From the NCBI RefSeq assembly GCF_009498295.1, contig NZ_CP040813.1:849001-913000 (forward strand): DNA of 64,000 bases. The letters are read 5' to 3'. The translations under genes and the position numbers were made by a program. Below the pieces are notes generated by a model, which worked only from the letters and a program-made list of their open reading frames with translations, was not told the origin of the DNA and searched no databases. Positions 1 to 10,086 of this stretch are shown here, piece by piece (within the stretch, counting starts at the first letter, position 1; every line of letters starts with the position of its first letter). This DNA comes from Oceanihabitans sp. IOP_32 (lineage in GTDB: Bacteria; Bacteroidota; Bacteroidia; Flavobacteriales; Flavobacteriaceae).

Positions 1-1424
1 AAAGTTAAAGTAATTTGTTTCTCTTCTTCGATGTAATTTGATGCCACGTCGTCTTCTTTAATGTCCCCAGCAGCATTAGAGGTTCTTGAGACTGGATGTA
101 TTATAAAATCGTCGGACGCGTCGTTTTCTATACTGTTCGTGTCTTCATGGCTTTCTGCTTTTACTTCGCTATAAACCACATTAATATTCCTCATATCTTC
201 TGTGGTTGTCGTTAAATTTGAATCTTTTACATCTCTATTTGCTAAACCCCTATTCTCTGTCTTTTTTTTTGCCTGATCGTTAGAATTTTCGTCAAAATCT
301 AAGGTATGCCTTACAACTTGAGAAGTCTTCTTGGGTGTTTGTTTTGCAACAGGTTTCTTTCTGGTCATTTCGCGCTCTTCTTCAAGACCTAAAGTATGCA
401 CCACTTTTTTGGTTTCTGTGTTAGATATTTCATCCTGCTGCTCTACATTAAAACCCGTCGCAATAATAGTAACGGCTATAGATTCTTCTAAGCTTTCGTC
501 TTCGCCAACCCCCATAATGATATTTGCACCATGACCGGCCTCAGACTGGATATGATCGTTAATCTCGCCAATCTCATCGATAGTGATTTCGTGCGATCCT
601 GAAACTATTAACAGCAATACATTTTTAGCGCCAGTAATTTTATTATCGTTTAATAAAGGAGAATCTAAAGCCTTACGAATAGCGTCTTGAGCGCGACTTT
701 TACCAGAAGCCTGAGCAGACCCCATAATAGCCGTTCCGCTGTTGCTAAGAACAGTTTTGGCATCGCGTAAATCGATATTTTGAGTATAATGGTGCGTTAT
801 AACTTCGGCTATACCACGAGCAGCAGTAGATAGCACTTCGTCTGCCTTAGAGAAACCAGCTTTAAAGCCGAGATTGCCGTAAACCTCACGAAGTTTGTTG
901 TTATTTATCACAATTAAAGAATCCACAACGTTACGTAATTTTTCTATACCTCTTTGCGATTGTTCAATACGCATTTTACCCTCGAAGGCAAATGGCATGG
1001 TAACAATACCCACGGTTAATATGTCTAAATCTTTAGCCATTTGTGCGATTATGGGAGCAGCACCAGTACCAGTACCTCCACCCATACCAGCAGTTATAAA
1101 AACCATTTTTGTATTGGTATCAAGCATGGTAGAAATATCGTCGAAACTCTCGACAGCCGATTGTTCGCCAATATCGGGGTTTGCCCCTGCTCCTAATCCT
1201 TCGGTTAAATTTACGCCTAATTGGATTTTATTTGGAACGGCACTATTATGTAGTGCTTGCGCGTCTGTATTACAAACGTAAAAATCTACGCCTTTAATAC
1301 CTTGTTGAAACATATGGTTTATAGCGTTGCTACCGCCACCACCAACTCCTATAACTTTAATGACATTCGATTGGTTCTTTGGTAAATCAAATGCTATGCT
1401 TTCGAATTCTTTCTTGCTGCTCAT
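1..1424 (-). CDS. ftsZ: Cell division protein FtsZ (3' end beyond window)
   Basis: Tubulin-like GTPase that polymerises into the cytoplasmic Z ring and recruits the divisome. The ATG is at 1424 and the reading frame is open to the window edge, so 474 residues are visible and the stop is not. Seen: the glycine-rich nucleotide loop GVGGGGSN near residues 26-33 and the tubulin signature GGGTGTG at 115-121, followed by the conserved GTPase and C-terminal folds to about residue 320. After that comes a long, charged, low-complexity linker rich in E, D, K, N and T, as is usual for Flavobacteriaceae FtsZ; the C-terminal FtsA-binding peptide lies outside the window. It is the last visible gene of the dcw cluster, 56 bases after ftsA, and is presumably co-transcribed with it. 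Confidence 0.97.
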   Translation of the reverse strand, partial: MSSKKEFESIAFDLPKNQSNVIKVIGVGGGGSNAINHMFQQGIKGVDFYVCNTDAQALHNSAVPNKIQLGVNLTEGLGAGANPDIGEQSAVESFDDISTMLDTNTKMVFITAGMGGGTGTGAAPIIAQMAKDLDILTVGIVTMPFAFEGKMRIEQSQRGIEKLRNVVDSLIVINNNKLREVYGNLGFKAGFSKADEVLSTAARGIAEVITHHYTQNIDLRDAKTVLSNSGTAIMGSAQASGKSRAQDAIRKALDSPLLNDNKITGAKNVLLLIVSGSHEITIDEIGEINDHIQSEAGHGANIIMGVGEDESLEESIAVTIIATGFNVEQQDEISNTETKKVVHTLGLEEEREMTRKKPVAKQTPKKTSQVVRHTLDFDENSNDQAKKKTENRGLANRDVKDSNLTTTTEDMRNINVVYSEVKAESHEDTNSIENDASDDFIIHPVSRTSNAAGDIKEDDVASNYIEEEKQITLT

Positions 1425-1480
1425 AAATTCTGTTTTACTTGAGGGTTTGTAATGTATTTTTCTTTATCAATGAATTTTAA

Positions 1481-2815
1481 TTATTCTGCGCTATCTAAAA
1501 AATCTTTAACGCGCTCTGTCAACTTATCTAAAAACGAGCGTCGCTCTTTAACTGGTTTTTCTATGGTCTCTTCTTCATCTTCCTTTTCGGCTTCTGTTCG
1601 TTTTGCCTCTAAGGCTTCCAATTGCTCTTGATGCTCTTGCTCCATGCGCTTTCTATCTTGACGTTTTAAACCATCTAAAACCAAACCAACTGCGGTGGCG
1701 TAAAGCGGACTGGTAATTTCCTCATCACTATCACCAGCTAAATGCTCGTTTGGATAACCAATTCTGGTATCCATACCTGTAATATATTCTACCAATTGCT
1801 TTAGATGTTTTAATTGTGCGCCTCCACCTGTTAAAACAATACCTGCAATAAGTTTCTTTTTTTGTTCTTCGTGACCGTAATTTTTAATTTCTACGTACAC
1901 CTGTTCTACAATTTCTACAACCCGAGCATGAATTATTTTTGAGAGATTTTTTAAGGTAATTTCTTTAGGTTCTCTACCACGTAATCCTGGAATAGATACA
2001 ATTTCGTTATCCTTATTCTCACCCGGCCATGCCGATCCAAATTTTATTTTTAAAAGCTCGGCTTGTTTTTCTATAATAGAACAGCCTTCCTTTATGTCTT
2101 CTGTAATAACATTCCCACCAAAAGGAATAACAGCAGTATGGCGAATAATACCGTCTCTAAAAATAGCCAAGTCGGTTGTACCACCACCAATATCGATTAA
2201 AGCGACTCCCGCCTCTTTTTCTTCCTGACTTAATACGGCTTTTGCCGAGGCCAGAGGCTCTAAAGTGATACCCTCTAGACTTAAACCAGCACTTTTTATA
2301 CAACGCCCTACATTTCTAATAGAGGATACCTGCCCAACAACTACATGGAAATTAGCTTCTAACCGTCCACCATACATACCTATAGGTTCCTTTATTTCGC
2401 CTTGACCATCAACCTTATATTCTTGTGGTAACACATGAATAATCTCTTCACCAGGCAACATGACTAATTTGTGCACTTGGTTTATAAGCCGCTCGATATC
2501 GTTATCGTCTATAACCGTTTCAGAATCTGATCTGGTAATATAGTCACTATGCTGCAAACTTCTAATATGCTGCCCCGCAATGCCAACAGTGACCTCCGAT
2601 ACCTGCAAATTCGCAGCTGCTTCGGCTTCTTGAAGCGCTTGCTGTATAGATTGAATGGTTTGCGTAATATTATTTACAACACCACGATGTACGCCCAAAC
2701 TTTTAGATCTACCAATACCTAAAATTTCCACTTTGCCGTATTCGTTTTCACGCCCAATCATCACCACTATTTTTGTGGTCCCGATATCTAATCCTACTGC
2801 TATCTTATGCTCCAT
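1481..2815 (-). CDS. ftsA: Cell division protein FtsA
   Basis: Actin-like ATPase that tethers FtsZ filaments to the inner membrane and recruits late divisome proteins. At 444 residues it is slightly longer than the E. coli protein. Seen: the phosphate-1 motif GLDIGTTK near residue 8, the SHS2/1C subdomain after it, and the second phosphate motif IDIGGGTTD near 210. A charged segment rich in E, K and R follows residue 385, and the C-terminal end (RSFLDKLTERVKDFLDSAE) looks like the amphipathic membrane-targeting helix. The ATG at 2815 lies inside the ftsQ 3' end (11-base overlap), which points to translational coupling. ftsZ follows. Confidence 0.96.
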   Translation of the reverse strand: MEHKIAVGLDIGTTKIVVMIGRENEYGKVEILGIGRSKSLGVHRGVVNNITQTIQSIQQALQEAEAAANLQVSEVTVGIAGQHIRSLQHSDYITRSDSETVIDDNDIERLINQVHKLVMLPGEEIIHVLPQEYKVDGQGEIKEPIGMYGGRLEANFHVVVGQVSSIRNVGRCIKSAGLSLEGITLEPLASAKAVLSQEEKEAGVALIDIGGGTTDLAIFRDGIIRHTAVIPFGGNVITEDIKEGCSIIEKQAELLKIKFGSAWPGENKDNEIVSIPGLRGREPKEITLKNLSKIIHARVVEIVEQVYVEIKNYGHEEQKKKLIAGIVLTGGGAQLKHLKQLVEYITGMDTRIGYPNEHLAGDSDEEITSPLYATAVGLVLDGLKRQDRKRMEQEHQEQLEALEAKRTEAEKEDEEETIEKPVKERRSFLDKLTERVKDFLDSAE

Positions 2816-3539
2816 TGCTTACATTTTTGGTACACACTACTTGATTTTTAAACTGCAAATTGACTTTGCTATAATTATTAAGCGTTTGGTCTTTTTTATT
2901 TTTTTGATAAAACGCTTTTAAGTTACTTATTTTCCGATCTAAAAAATCAACACTACCTAACTCCACTACAAAATTGCACTGCCTCAACTTTAATTGGATC
3001 TTATTATTCGTGTTTTGATGAATCTCAATAACATTTTTTTTAAGAAAATCATCATGTTTAATTTTATTTGCTACTATAAATATACTACTTAAATCTTCTT
3101 TTTTCACATCACCTGTAACTAAAGGTACTCTGGCTGAATAATTGTTTGACAAAGGCATATAAAAACCTTGACTATCAATATAATACGGTTTTTTCACCTG
3201 CACTCGAGCTATCGGTGTTTTTTGTTCAATTTCTGCCTTAAGCGTACCATTTACCGTCATATACACCTCGGCAGTTTTTATCATAGGGTTTGCGTTAAGA
3301 GCGTTTTCCAATTTACTCAAAACTAAAGCTTCTTTGGCTATGTTTTTCGTCCCTCCATAATTTTGTATCAACAATTTACTAACAGCCTCATTTGTAATAT
3401 ATAGGTTGTTTTCGCCAACGAATTTTACATTAGGTTTCGAGACCTCCCGTTCTGCGTTTTTTCGAGACGAAAAAGCAAACAAAAAACCTACTATACCCAG
3501 TAGAACAATCATTTTTATGTTATTCCAATTAATTCGCAA
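2805..3539 (-). CDS. ftsQ: Cell division protein FtsQ
   Basis: Bitopic inner-membrane divisome protein; in the family, FtsQ links FtsA/FtsZ to FtsL, FtsB and FtsI. Seen: one N-terminal transmembrane helix (about residues 9-23), then a POTRA-like region and a beta-rich periplasmic domain, 244 residues in all. The frame opens with TTG at 3539, overlapping the murC end by 11 bases. The first ATG is at 3512, at the start of the transmembrane helix, and would remove the short basic cytoplasmic tail, so I prefer TTG. Its place between murC and ftsA is the strongest support, because FtsQ sequences diverge a lot. Confidence 0.88.
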   Translation of the reverse strand: MRINWNNIKMIVLLGIVGFLFAFSSRKNAEREVSKPNVKFVGENNLYITNEAVSKLLIQNYGGTKNIAKEALVLSKLENALNANPMIKTAEVYMTVNGTLKAEIEQKTPIARVQVKKPYYIDSQGFYMPLSNNYSARVPLVTGDVKKEDLSSIFIVANKIKHDDFLKKNVIEIHQNTNNKIQLKLRQCNFVVELGSVDFLDRKISNLKAFYQKNKKDQTLNNYSKVNLQFKNQVVCTKNVSNGA

Positions 3540-4935
3540 GTTGTAATTCGTTTTTAATCATATTTACTTCTTTTCCTATATCGCCAGCACCCATCGTAAT
3601 AATAACTTGTGCATCGCTTTTTTGTATGGCTTTTAACAGTTCTGATTTACTAACCAACTGCTTGTTTTCGTTGTTTATTTTATCCAACAGCCATTGGGAG
3701 TTCACGCCTTCAATTGGCAATTCTCTAGCCGGATAAATATCTAATAATACGACCTCGTTAAACGGCGCCAAACTCTTGGCAAAATCGTCAATAAAATCGC
3801 GTGTTCTAGAGTACAAATGCGGTTGAAAAATAGCCAATATTTTCTGATCTGGATACATTTCGCTAATCGCCTGGTACACCGCATTGATTTCTTTTGGATG
3901 ATGTGCATAATCATCAATAAAAACGAGATTATCGGTTTTTATATGATATGTAAATCTTCGTTTCACCCCTTTATAAGTCGCCAAAGCTTTTACGAGTTGC
4001 TCTTGCGAACAACCATACTCTAAAGCCATCGCCAAGGCTATTAAGGCATTCTGCAAATTATGCCGACCTGGGAGGTTAAATTTTAAGTTTTTAAGGGTTG
4101 TTTTTGGTGTTTTTACATCAAAAACATACCGCCCATTTTCTATTTTTATATTTTGAATGCTATAATCAGAATCGTCTTCTATACCGTATGTAATACCGCT
4201 TAACGGCAAACCGTTTTTAACAAACAACTGACCGTTTGGCTTTATTCGCTCAGAAAACGCTTTAAACGATTCGTGCAAAGCTTCTTCTGCCCCGTAAATG
4301 TCCAAGTGATCGGCATCCATAGATGTTATACAAGCTAAATCTGGAGATAGGGTTAAGAACGACCTATCATATTCATCGGCCTCCACAACCGAAACTTCTG
4401 TGCCCTTCAATATTAAATTAGAATTGTAATTCTCGCTAACACCTCCTAAAAAAGCTGTTAATTCTACATCGCACTCATACATTAAATGTCCGAGAATACT
4501 GGTTGTGGTTGTTTTCCCATGAGTACCTGCAACGGCCAAACAAAAGGTGTTTTCGGTTATTAAACCCAAAACTTCAGACCGTTTTAATACCTGAAAGCCT
4601 TTAGTTTTAAAATAATTCAATTCGCTGTGAGTATGGGGAATAGCGGGAGTATAAACCACTAATGTATTATCAGGATTTAAAAACTCAGGGGCTATAGCTG
4701 CTACCGAATCTTCAAAATGAATTTTAACATTTAAAGCCTCTAGTGCTTCTGTTATGGCACTTGCTGTTTTATCGTACCCCGCCACCATTTTATTATTAGC
4801 ACAAAAATAGCGTGCCAAAGCACTCATACCAATACCTCCAATACCAATAAAATAGATATGCGTGGCCCATGCCAAACCTTTGCTCATGGTATGCGCTTTA
4901 CTATTATTATCGCTATTTTTTATTTCTCTATTCAT
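3529..4935 (-). CDS. murC: UDP-N-acetylmuramate--L-alanine ligase
   Basis: Cytoplasmic ATP-dependent ligase that adds L-alanine to UDP-MurNAc, the first step in building the peptidoglycan stem peptide. Seen: the N-terminal Rossmann loop GIGGIGMS (residues 31-38), the Mur ligase P-loop GTHGKTTTT near 137, the central catalytic region with EADEYDRSF, and the C-terminal domain with DDYAHHP. At 468 residues it is normal for the family. The N-terminus carries about 25 extra polar residues before the Rossmann strand; a start at the internal Met17 is possible. It lies 24 bases after murG and overlaps ftsQ. Confidence 0.96.
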   Translation of the reverse strand: MNREIKNSDNNSKAHTMSKGLAWATHIYFIGIGGIGMSALARYFCANNKMVAGYDKTASAITEALEALNVKIHFEDSVAAIAPEFLNPDNTLVVYTPAIPHTHSELNYFKTKGFQVLKRSEVLGLITENTFCLAVAGTHGKTTTTSILGHLMYECDVELTAFLGGVSENYNSNLILKGTEVSVVEADEYDRSFLTLSPDLACITSMDADHLDIYGAEEALHESFKAFSERIKPNGQLFVKNGLPLSGITYGIEDDSDYSIQNIKIENGRYVFDVKTPKTTLKNLKFNLPGRHNLQNALIALAMALEYGCSQEQLVKALATYKGVKRRFTYHIKTDNLVFIDDYAHHPKEINAVYQAISEMYPDQKILAIFQPHLYSRTRDFIDDFAKSLAPFNEVVLLDIYPARELPIEGVNSQWLLDKINNENKQLVSKSELLKAIQKSDAQVIITMGAGDIGKEVNMIKNELQLAN

Positions 4936-4959
4936 GGTGTAACACTTCGTATTAGAAGA

Positions 4960-6063
4960 TTAGGCATGATGTAAAAGCTCTTCTACTTGGTTTACTATTT
5001 CTTTTGTGGCATTTACTAGTGCCAATTTTTTTATATTCTCGCTCAGTTCCTTTTGTTTTTCCGCGGAAGCGATTAATTGCGAAAACTTATTCTCGAAATC
5101 GGTTTCTAAATCTTCTTCTTTAATTAATAATGCCGCATTATTTTTAACTACTGCCATCGCGTTTTTTGTTTGGTGATCTTCGGCCACGTTTGGCGATGGA
5201 ATAAAAATTACAGGCTTACCCACGATACATAATTCTGATACCGAAATTGCACCTGCTCTCGAAATCACAATATCTGCAGCTGCGTAGGCATAATCCATTT
5301 TATTTAAAAACTGATGGACTTGCACGTTTTTTGTATGGCTATAAATTTTATATTGCTGATAATACAACTTACCACATTGCCAAATGATTTGCACATTCTG
5401 AGTGTCTAAAAAATCCAACTCCTTTTCTATCAGTTCATTAATTCGACGCGAGCCTAAACTACCCCCTAATACTAAGAGGGTCACTTTGCCAGATTTTAAG
5501 TCAAAATACGATTTCGCTTGTTCTGTTTTCGTTTCAATATCTAGTAAATCTTGACGTACGGGGTTTCCTGTTTTTATAATTTTTCCTTTTGGGAAAAACC
5601 GCTCTAAACCATCATAAGCCACACAAATTTTATCAACTTTTTTTCCTAGAAGCTTATTAGTAATTCCAGGAAATGAGTTTTGCTCTTGTATTAAACTAGG
5701 TATCTTTTTAGCCGCCGCTACATACAATAAAGGACCGCTTGCAAAACCACCAGTACCAATGGCGACGTTTGGTTTAAAAGATTTAACAATTTTTCTAGAC
5801 TTTAAAATACTGCTAAGTACTTTAAAAGGAAACATCGCATTTTTAAGCGTTATTTTTCGCTGAATACCAGAAATCCATAACCCTTCAATACGATATCCAG
5901 CCTGCGGAATTTTCTCCATTTCCATACGATCTTTTGCCCCTACGAATAAAAACTCGGAGTCTGGAAAACGCGCTTTTATTTCGTTGGCAATAGCAATGGC
6001 AGGGTAGATATGTCCCCCTGTACCGCCACCTGATAATATGATTTTATACTTCTTATTCACCAT
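4960..6063 (-). CDS. murG: Undecaprenyl-PP-MurNAc-pentapeptide GlcNAc transferase
   Basis: GT-B glycosyltransferase on the inner face of the cytoplasmic membrane; it transfers GlcNAc from UDP-GlcNAc to lipid I, giving lipid II. Seen: the N-terminal loop [12 protein letters not shown] (residues 11-22), a second glycine-rich segment [10 protein letters not shown] near 200, and the C-terminal donor-binding region with [11 protein letters not shown] and a PxxxxAEDHQ-type stretch. The 367-residue length is normal. It lies 7 bases downstream of ftsW and 24 bases before murC, consistent with one transcript. Confidence 0.97.
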   Translation of the reverse strand: MVNKKYKIILSGGGTGGHIYPAIAIANEIKARFPDSEFLFVGAKDRMEMEKIPQAGYRIEGLWISGIQRKITLKNAMFPFKVLSSILKSRKIVKSFKPNVAIGTGGFASGPLLYVAAAKKIPSLIQEQNSFPGITNKLLGKKVDKICVAYDGLERFFPKGKIIKTGNPVRQDLLDIETKTEQAKSYFDLKSGKVTLLVLGGSLGSRRINELIEKELDFLDTQNVQIIWQCGKLYYQQYKIYSHTKNVQVHQFLNKMDYAYAAADIVISRAGAISVSELCIVGKPVIFIPSPNVAEDHQTKNAMAVVKNNAALLIKEEDLETDFENKFSQLIASAEKQKELSENIKKLALVNATKEIVNQVEELLHHA

Positions 6064-6070
6064 TTTTAAA

Positions 6071-7264
6071 TTACATCGCTTCCGAAAGAATTTCTAACGG
6101 ATTATCCTCATTATTTTCCTGTTCTTTTATTTCTTCTCGTTTTGCACTAACACTTAAAATAATACCTATGGCTAAACAAGTCATCCAAATCGAGGTACCA
6201 CCACTACTTATTAATGGCAGGGTTTGCCCGGTAACTGGAAACAATTCTACGGCAACTGCCATATTAATTAAAGCTTGAAACACTATAGGCAAGCCCACGC
6301 CAAGCACCAGCAGTTTGCCAAAAATAGTATCGGCTTTCTGGGCTGCGATAACAACCCTAAATAATAGCCACATGTATAAACCCATGATAATAAATCCTCC
6401 TATCAATCCGTATTCTTCAATAATTATCGCGAAAATAAAATCTGAAGACGATTGTGGTAAGAAATTCTTCTGGATACTTTTCCCGGGACCAACACCCTGA
6501 ATACCCCCAGATGCAATGGCTATTTTTGCCTTTTCGATTTGATAATCGGCCTGAGTGTCTTCATCGTTTGAAAAACTTTCAATTCTGCTTAGCCAAGTAT
6601 CTACTCGATTAGGCATCGCATCTGGAAAAGCCTTGGCTGTTAATACGAAAATAACTAATACCAAAATACCCGAACCGATAATCACACTTAAATAGCGGAT
6701 AGGATACCCCCCTAAAAACACCAGCATAATTACCATTAAAAACATAATGGCAGCAGTTGAAAAATTAGCGGGCAAGATAAGCACTAAAATTAAGAATACG
6801 GGCACCCATAGTGGCCATATCGATTCTTTAAAAGTTATGGTTTTATCTTTTATTTTAGACATATATCGCGCCACATAAACCATTAAAACCACCGATGCTA
6901 AAGTTGAGGTTTGAAACGACACACCCACAACTGGTATTTTTATCCATCGGCTCGCATTTGCACCTTCTATAGTAGTGCCTTGCAACATGGTTACCCCTAA
7001 TAACAATAATACTACAGGGATTAATATTAACGACAAGCCTTTAAAATAACGATACGGAATTTTATGAACACCATACATTATTACAAAGCCCAAAAGCAAA
7101 TGCATAAAATGTTTTACAAAAAACGCAAAAGTGTTACCACTACCACTTCTATAGGCCAAATTACTAGCAGCACTATACACTGGTAAAAATGATAATATCG
7201 CTAATAGTGCCACAATGGCCCAAATTAACCTATCACCTTTTATATTTTTAAAAATTTGCTTCAT
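6071..7264 (-). CDS. ftsW: Peptidoglycan polymerase / lipid II flippase-family FtsW
   Basis: SEDS-family integral membrane protein; family members are septal peptidoglycan glycosyltransferases that work with a class B PBP, here the ftsI product. Seen: 397 residues with about ten hydrophobic helices, a large periplasmic loop containing the conserved segment around [13 protein letters not shown], and the C-terminal ISSGGTS motif typical of FtsW/RodA. A charged cytoplasmic tail ends the protein. Placement between murD and murG identifies it as FtsW and not RodA. Confidence 0.95.
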   Translation of the reverse strand: MKQIFKNIKGDRLIWAIVALLAILSFLPVYSAASNLAYRSGSGNTFAFFVKHFMHLLLGFVIMYGVHKIPYRYFKGLSLILIPVVLLLLGVTMLQGTTIEGANASRWIKIPVVGVSFQTSTLASVVLMVYVARYMSKIKDKTITFKESIWPLWVPVFLILVLILPANFSTAAIMFLMVIMLVFLGGYPIRYLSVIIGSGILVLVIFVLTAKAFPDAMPNRVDTWLSRIESFSNDEDTQADYQIEKAKIAIASGGIQGVGPGKSIQKNFLPQSSSDFIFAIIIEEYGLIGGFIIMGLYMWLLFRVVIAAQKADTIFGKLLVLGVGLPIVFQALINMAVAVELFPVTGQTLPLISSGGTSIWMTCLAIGIILSVSAKREEIKEQENNEDNPLEILSEAM

Positions 7265-7356
7265 TATTTTCTTCGCATTCCGTAAACACGAAATAGCCAG
7301 TTTAAATTTTCTATAGTTTGTTTTTAAATTAAGCTATAATTTAAATAATTACAGAC

Positions 7357-8751
7357 TTATAAATTTCTTACCGCATTTTTAAATTGACGCCCTCTATCTT
7401 CATAATTCTCAAAAAGATCGAAACTTGCACAAGCAGGCGATAACAATACACTATCTCCAGCTTCTGCAATTTTATATGCCATTCTTACGGCCTCGTTCAT
7501 TTCTTGGGTTTCATGAAAAACCTCAACCATGTTTTTAAACGTTTGTTTGAGCTTCTCATTATCTTTACCCAAGCATATAATTGCTTTAACTTTTTCGTTA
7601 ACAAATCGGAATAAGCCTTCGTAGTCGTTACCCTTATCGACACCTCCAACAATCCACACGATTGGTGCATTAACGCTTTCTAAAGCATAGTAGGTCGCAT
7701 TTACATTGGTGGCCTTCGAATCGTTTATATACTGAACTTTATTTATTTTTAAAACCGACTCTAAACGGTGTTCAACACCTTGAAAACTCTCTAAACTCTC
7801 GCGAATAGCTTGCTTTCTTATTTTTAATAAATGGGCTACTGTCGAGGCAGCCATAACGTTCTTTATATTGTGTTTACCTTTTAAGGCATTTCTTGTTGCA
7901 GACATAATTAACTGATTATTATTAATTGATATAATAATTTTTTGCTCATCCAAATACGCACCATTCTCAATAGTTTTTGTTAATGAAAAAGGTAATAATG
8001 TGGAGTGTACTGGGTGATTTTCAAGATATTGTGTAATCACCTCATCATCGGCGTCATAAATTAAAAAATCATCTTTGGTTTGATTCTTCGCTATTCTAAA
8101 TTTTGAAGCGATATAATTTTCGAATTTATAATCGTATCTATCTAAATGATCTGGAGTTATATTAGTAACAACCGCTATTTTTGGTCTAAAATCAATAATA
8201 TCATCTAACTGAAAACTGCTAATCTCTAAGACGTAGTTCTTAAAATCGTGCTCTAAAATCTGTTTCGCAAAACTGTCTCCAATATTGCCCGCTAACCCGA
8301 CGTTTAATTCTTGTTTTAAAATATGATGCATGAGGGTCGCCGTTGTAGTTTTACCATTACTTCCCGTTATACCAATAATGGTCGCCTTGGTAAATTTAGC
8401 CGCAAATTCAATTTCTGAAACCACAGAGATACCGCGATCCCGTATTTTTTTTACAATTTGCACATGCTCTGGAATGCCCGGACTTTTCATAACCATGCTA
8501 GCATTTAAAATTTTAGCTTCGGTATGCTTTCCTTCTTCCCAATTAATCGCATGATGTTCTAAAACCTGTTTGTAATGTTCTTTAATCTCATTACTATCAG
8601 AAACAAAAACATCGTAACCATTAGCCTTGGCCAAAAGTGCCGTCCCTACACCACTTTCTCCACCACCAAGAATTACTAAATATCCAGCAGCCCCCTCTGA
8701 TAATAAAGCGGTTTTTTGAGTTTGCTGAGTATTTTTTTTGTTTTGATTCAT
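7357..8751 (-). CDS. murD: UDP-N-acetylmuramoyl-L-alanine--D-glutamate ligase
   Basis: Cytoplasmic ligase that adds D-glutamate to UDP-MurNAc-L-Ala. Seen: an N-terminal Rossmann-like region with GGGESGVGTALLAK near residue 29, the P-loop GSNGKTTTA near 131, NITPDHLDRY, and the C-terminal domain with NDSKATN and SPACASFDLF, which are MurD signatures. At 464 residues it is slightly long, with a polar N-terminal extension of about 20 residues. It starts 8 bases after mraY; a 92-base spacer without an evident gene separates it from ftsW. Confidence 0.96.
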   Translation of the reverse strand: MNQNKKNTQQTQKTALLSEGAAGYLVILGGGESGVGTALLAKANGYDVFVSDSNEIKEHYKQVLEHHAINWEEGKHTEAKILNASMVMKSPGIPEHVQIVKKIRDRGISVVSEIEFAAKFTKATIIGITGSNGKTTTATLMHHILKQELNVGLAGNIGDSFAKQILEHDFKNYVLEISSFQLDDIIDFRPKIAVVTNITPDHLDRYDYKFENYIASKFRIAKNQTKDDFLIYDADDEVITQYLENHPVHSTLLPFSLTKTIENGAYLDEQKIIISINNNQLIMSATRNALKGKHNIKNVMAASTVAHLLKIRKQAIRESLESFQGVEHRLESVLKINKVQYINDSKATNVNATYYALESVNAPIVWIVGGVDKGNDYEGLFRFVNEKVKAIICLGKDNEKLKQTFKNMVEVFHETQEMNEAVRMAYKIAEAGDSVLLSPACASFDLFENYEDRGRQFKNAVRNL

Positions 8752-8759
8752 TTTAATTT

Positions 8760-10001
8760 TTATCTAATTTTTAATGTCACTATAGACACTATGGCTAATA
8801 AAATCCCTACAATCCAAAATCGAGTGACAATCTTACTTTCGTGGTACCCTAACTTCTGATAATGATGATGCAACGGAGCCATTTTAAAAAGCCGTCGTCC
8901 TACACCATGCTTCTTTTTGGTGTATTTAAACCACCCCACTTGCATAACAACCGATAAGTTTTCAACTAAAAAAATGCCACATAACACTGGAATTAACCAT
9001 TCTTTTCGAACTGCAATAGCTATTACTGCAATTATTCCTCCTATGGTTAAACTCCCTGTATCACCCATAAACACCTGGGCCGGATATGCGTTATACCATA
9101 AAAACCCAATAAGCGCACCAACAAATGCTGCGATATAAATGGTTATTTCTTCTACCCTAGGGATGTACATGATGTTTAGGTAATCTGAAAAAATAATATT
9201 ACCCGATACCCAAGCGAAAATACCCAGAGTTAATACTATAATAGCCGATGTTCCCGCGGCTAAGCCATCGATACCATCGGTGAGATTTGCGCCATTTGAT
9301 ACGGCAGTTATGATAAAAATGGTAACTAGAATAAAAACAATCCAAGCGTATTTCTCGAGTCCTGGATTAATCCATGTGATTAGTTTGGCATAATCAAACT
9401 CATTTCCTTTTACAAAAGGTATCGTCGTTTTTGTCGATTTCACTTCATCCTGAAATAACTTTGAAGCAGCAATTTTTGGGTTTTCAGCCAGAAGTTCTTG
9501 TTGTACTTCTGCAGGAAGTTTTTCTTTCATGGTCACATCATCGTGAAAAAATAGAGTTGCCCCCACGATTAAACCCAAACCAACTTGACCAACCACCTTA
9601 AATCTTCCTTTTAAACCTTCTTTATTGTTTTTAAATTTCTTGATATAATCATCGATAAATCCAATAACCCCCATCCAAAGGGTTGTTACAATTAATAAAA
9701 TAATATAAATATTAGCCAGTTTAGCAAACAGGACAACCGGAATTAAAGTGGCAAGAATAATAATAATTCCACCCATGGTTGGCGTTCCAGCTTTTTGCAC
9801 CTGCCCTTCCAGACCGAGATCTCTAATGGTTTCACCGACTTGTAGTTTTTGTAAAAAACGAATAATTCTTTTTCCAAAAATGGTTGATATTAGCAACGAT
9901 AAAATCATAACTAATGCTGCTCTAAAAGTTAAATAACTAAAGAGTGTTGCTCCTGGCAACTGGAATTCGCTTTCTAAATATTCAAATAAGTAGTATAACA
10001 T
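8760..10001 (-). CDS. mraY: Phospho-MurNAc-pentapeptide transferase
   Basis: Polytopic inner-membrane enzyme that joins UDP-MurNAc-pentapeptide to undecaprenyl phosphate, making lipid I. Seen: about ten transmembrane helices, the aspartate-rich motif GFIDDYIKK near residue 115, the [10 protein letters not shown] segment near 240, and the histidine motif [13 protein letters not shown] near 377. The protein is 413 residues against about 360 in E. coli; the extra length is a soluble insert (about residues 155-205) between two helices, which I know from Bacteroidota homologues. It precedes murD by 8 bases. Confidence 0.97.
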   Translation of the reverse strand: MLYYLFEYLESEFQLPGATLFSYLTFRAALVMILSLLISTIFGKRIIRFLQKLQVGETIRDLGLEGQVQKAGTPTMGGIIIILATLIPVVLFAKLANIYIILLIVTTLWMGVIGFIDDYIKKFKNNKEGLKGRFKVVGQVGLGLIVGATLFFHDDVTMKEKLPAEVQQELLAENPKIAASKLFQDEVKSTKTTIPFVKGNEFDYAKLITWINPGLEKYAWIVFILVTIFIITAVSNGANLTDGIDGLAAGTSAIIVLTLGIFAWVSGNIIFSDYLNIMYIPRVEEITIYIAAFVGALIGFLWYNAYPAQVFMGDTGSLTIGGIIAVIAIAVRKEWLIPVLCGIFLVENLSVVMQVGWFKYTKKKHGVGRRLFKMAPLHHHYQKLGYHESKIVTRFWIVGILLAIVSIVTLKIR

Positions 10002-10015
10002 TTAATTCTTTTGTT

Positions 10016-10045
10016 GAGATGCTTCGACTGTGTTCAGCATGACAT
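10016..10045. repeat. Interspersed repeat fragment between mraY and murE
   Basis: The segment reads GAGATGCTTCGACTG then TGTTCAGCATGAC. This resembles the short intergenic repeat, written on the other strand as GTCATGCTGA...TCGAAGCATCTC, that is scattered through many Bacteroidota genomes. It occupies the 85-base spacer between the mraY start and the murE stop. The match is from memory of the pattern, not from a search. Confidence 0.5.
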
Positions 10046-10086
10046 TATCATATAATTTTCACTTCCGTCTTCGGTCTTCCAACTCT

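Noticed and set aside
895-1281. 128-codon plus-strand frame opposite ftsZ
   Set aside because: It is antisense to the conserved GTPase domain of FtsZ and shows no domain of its own.
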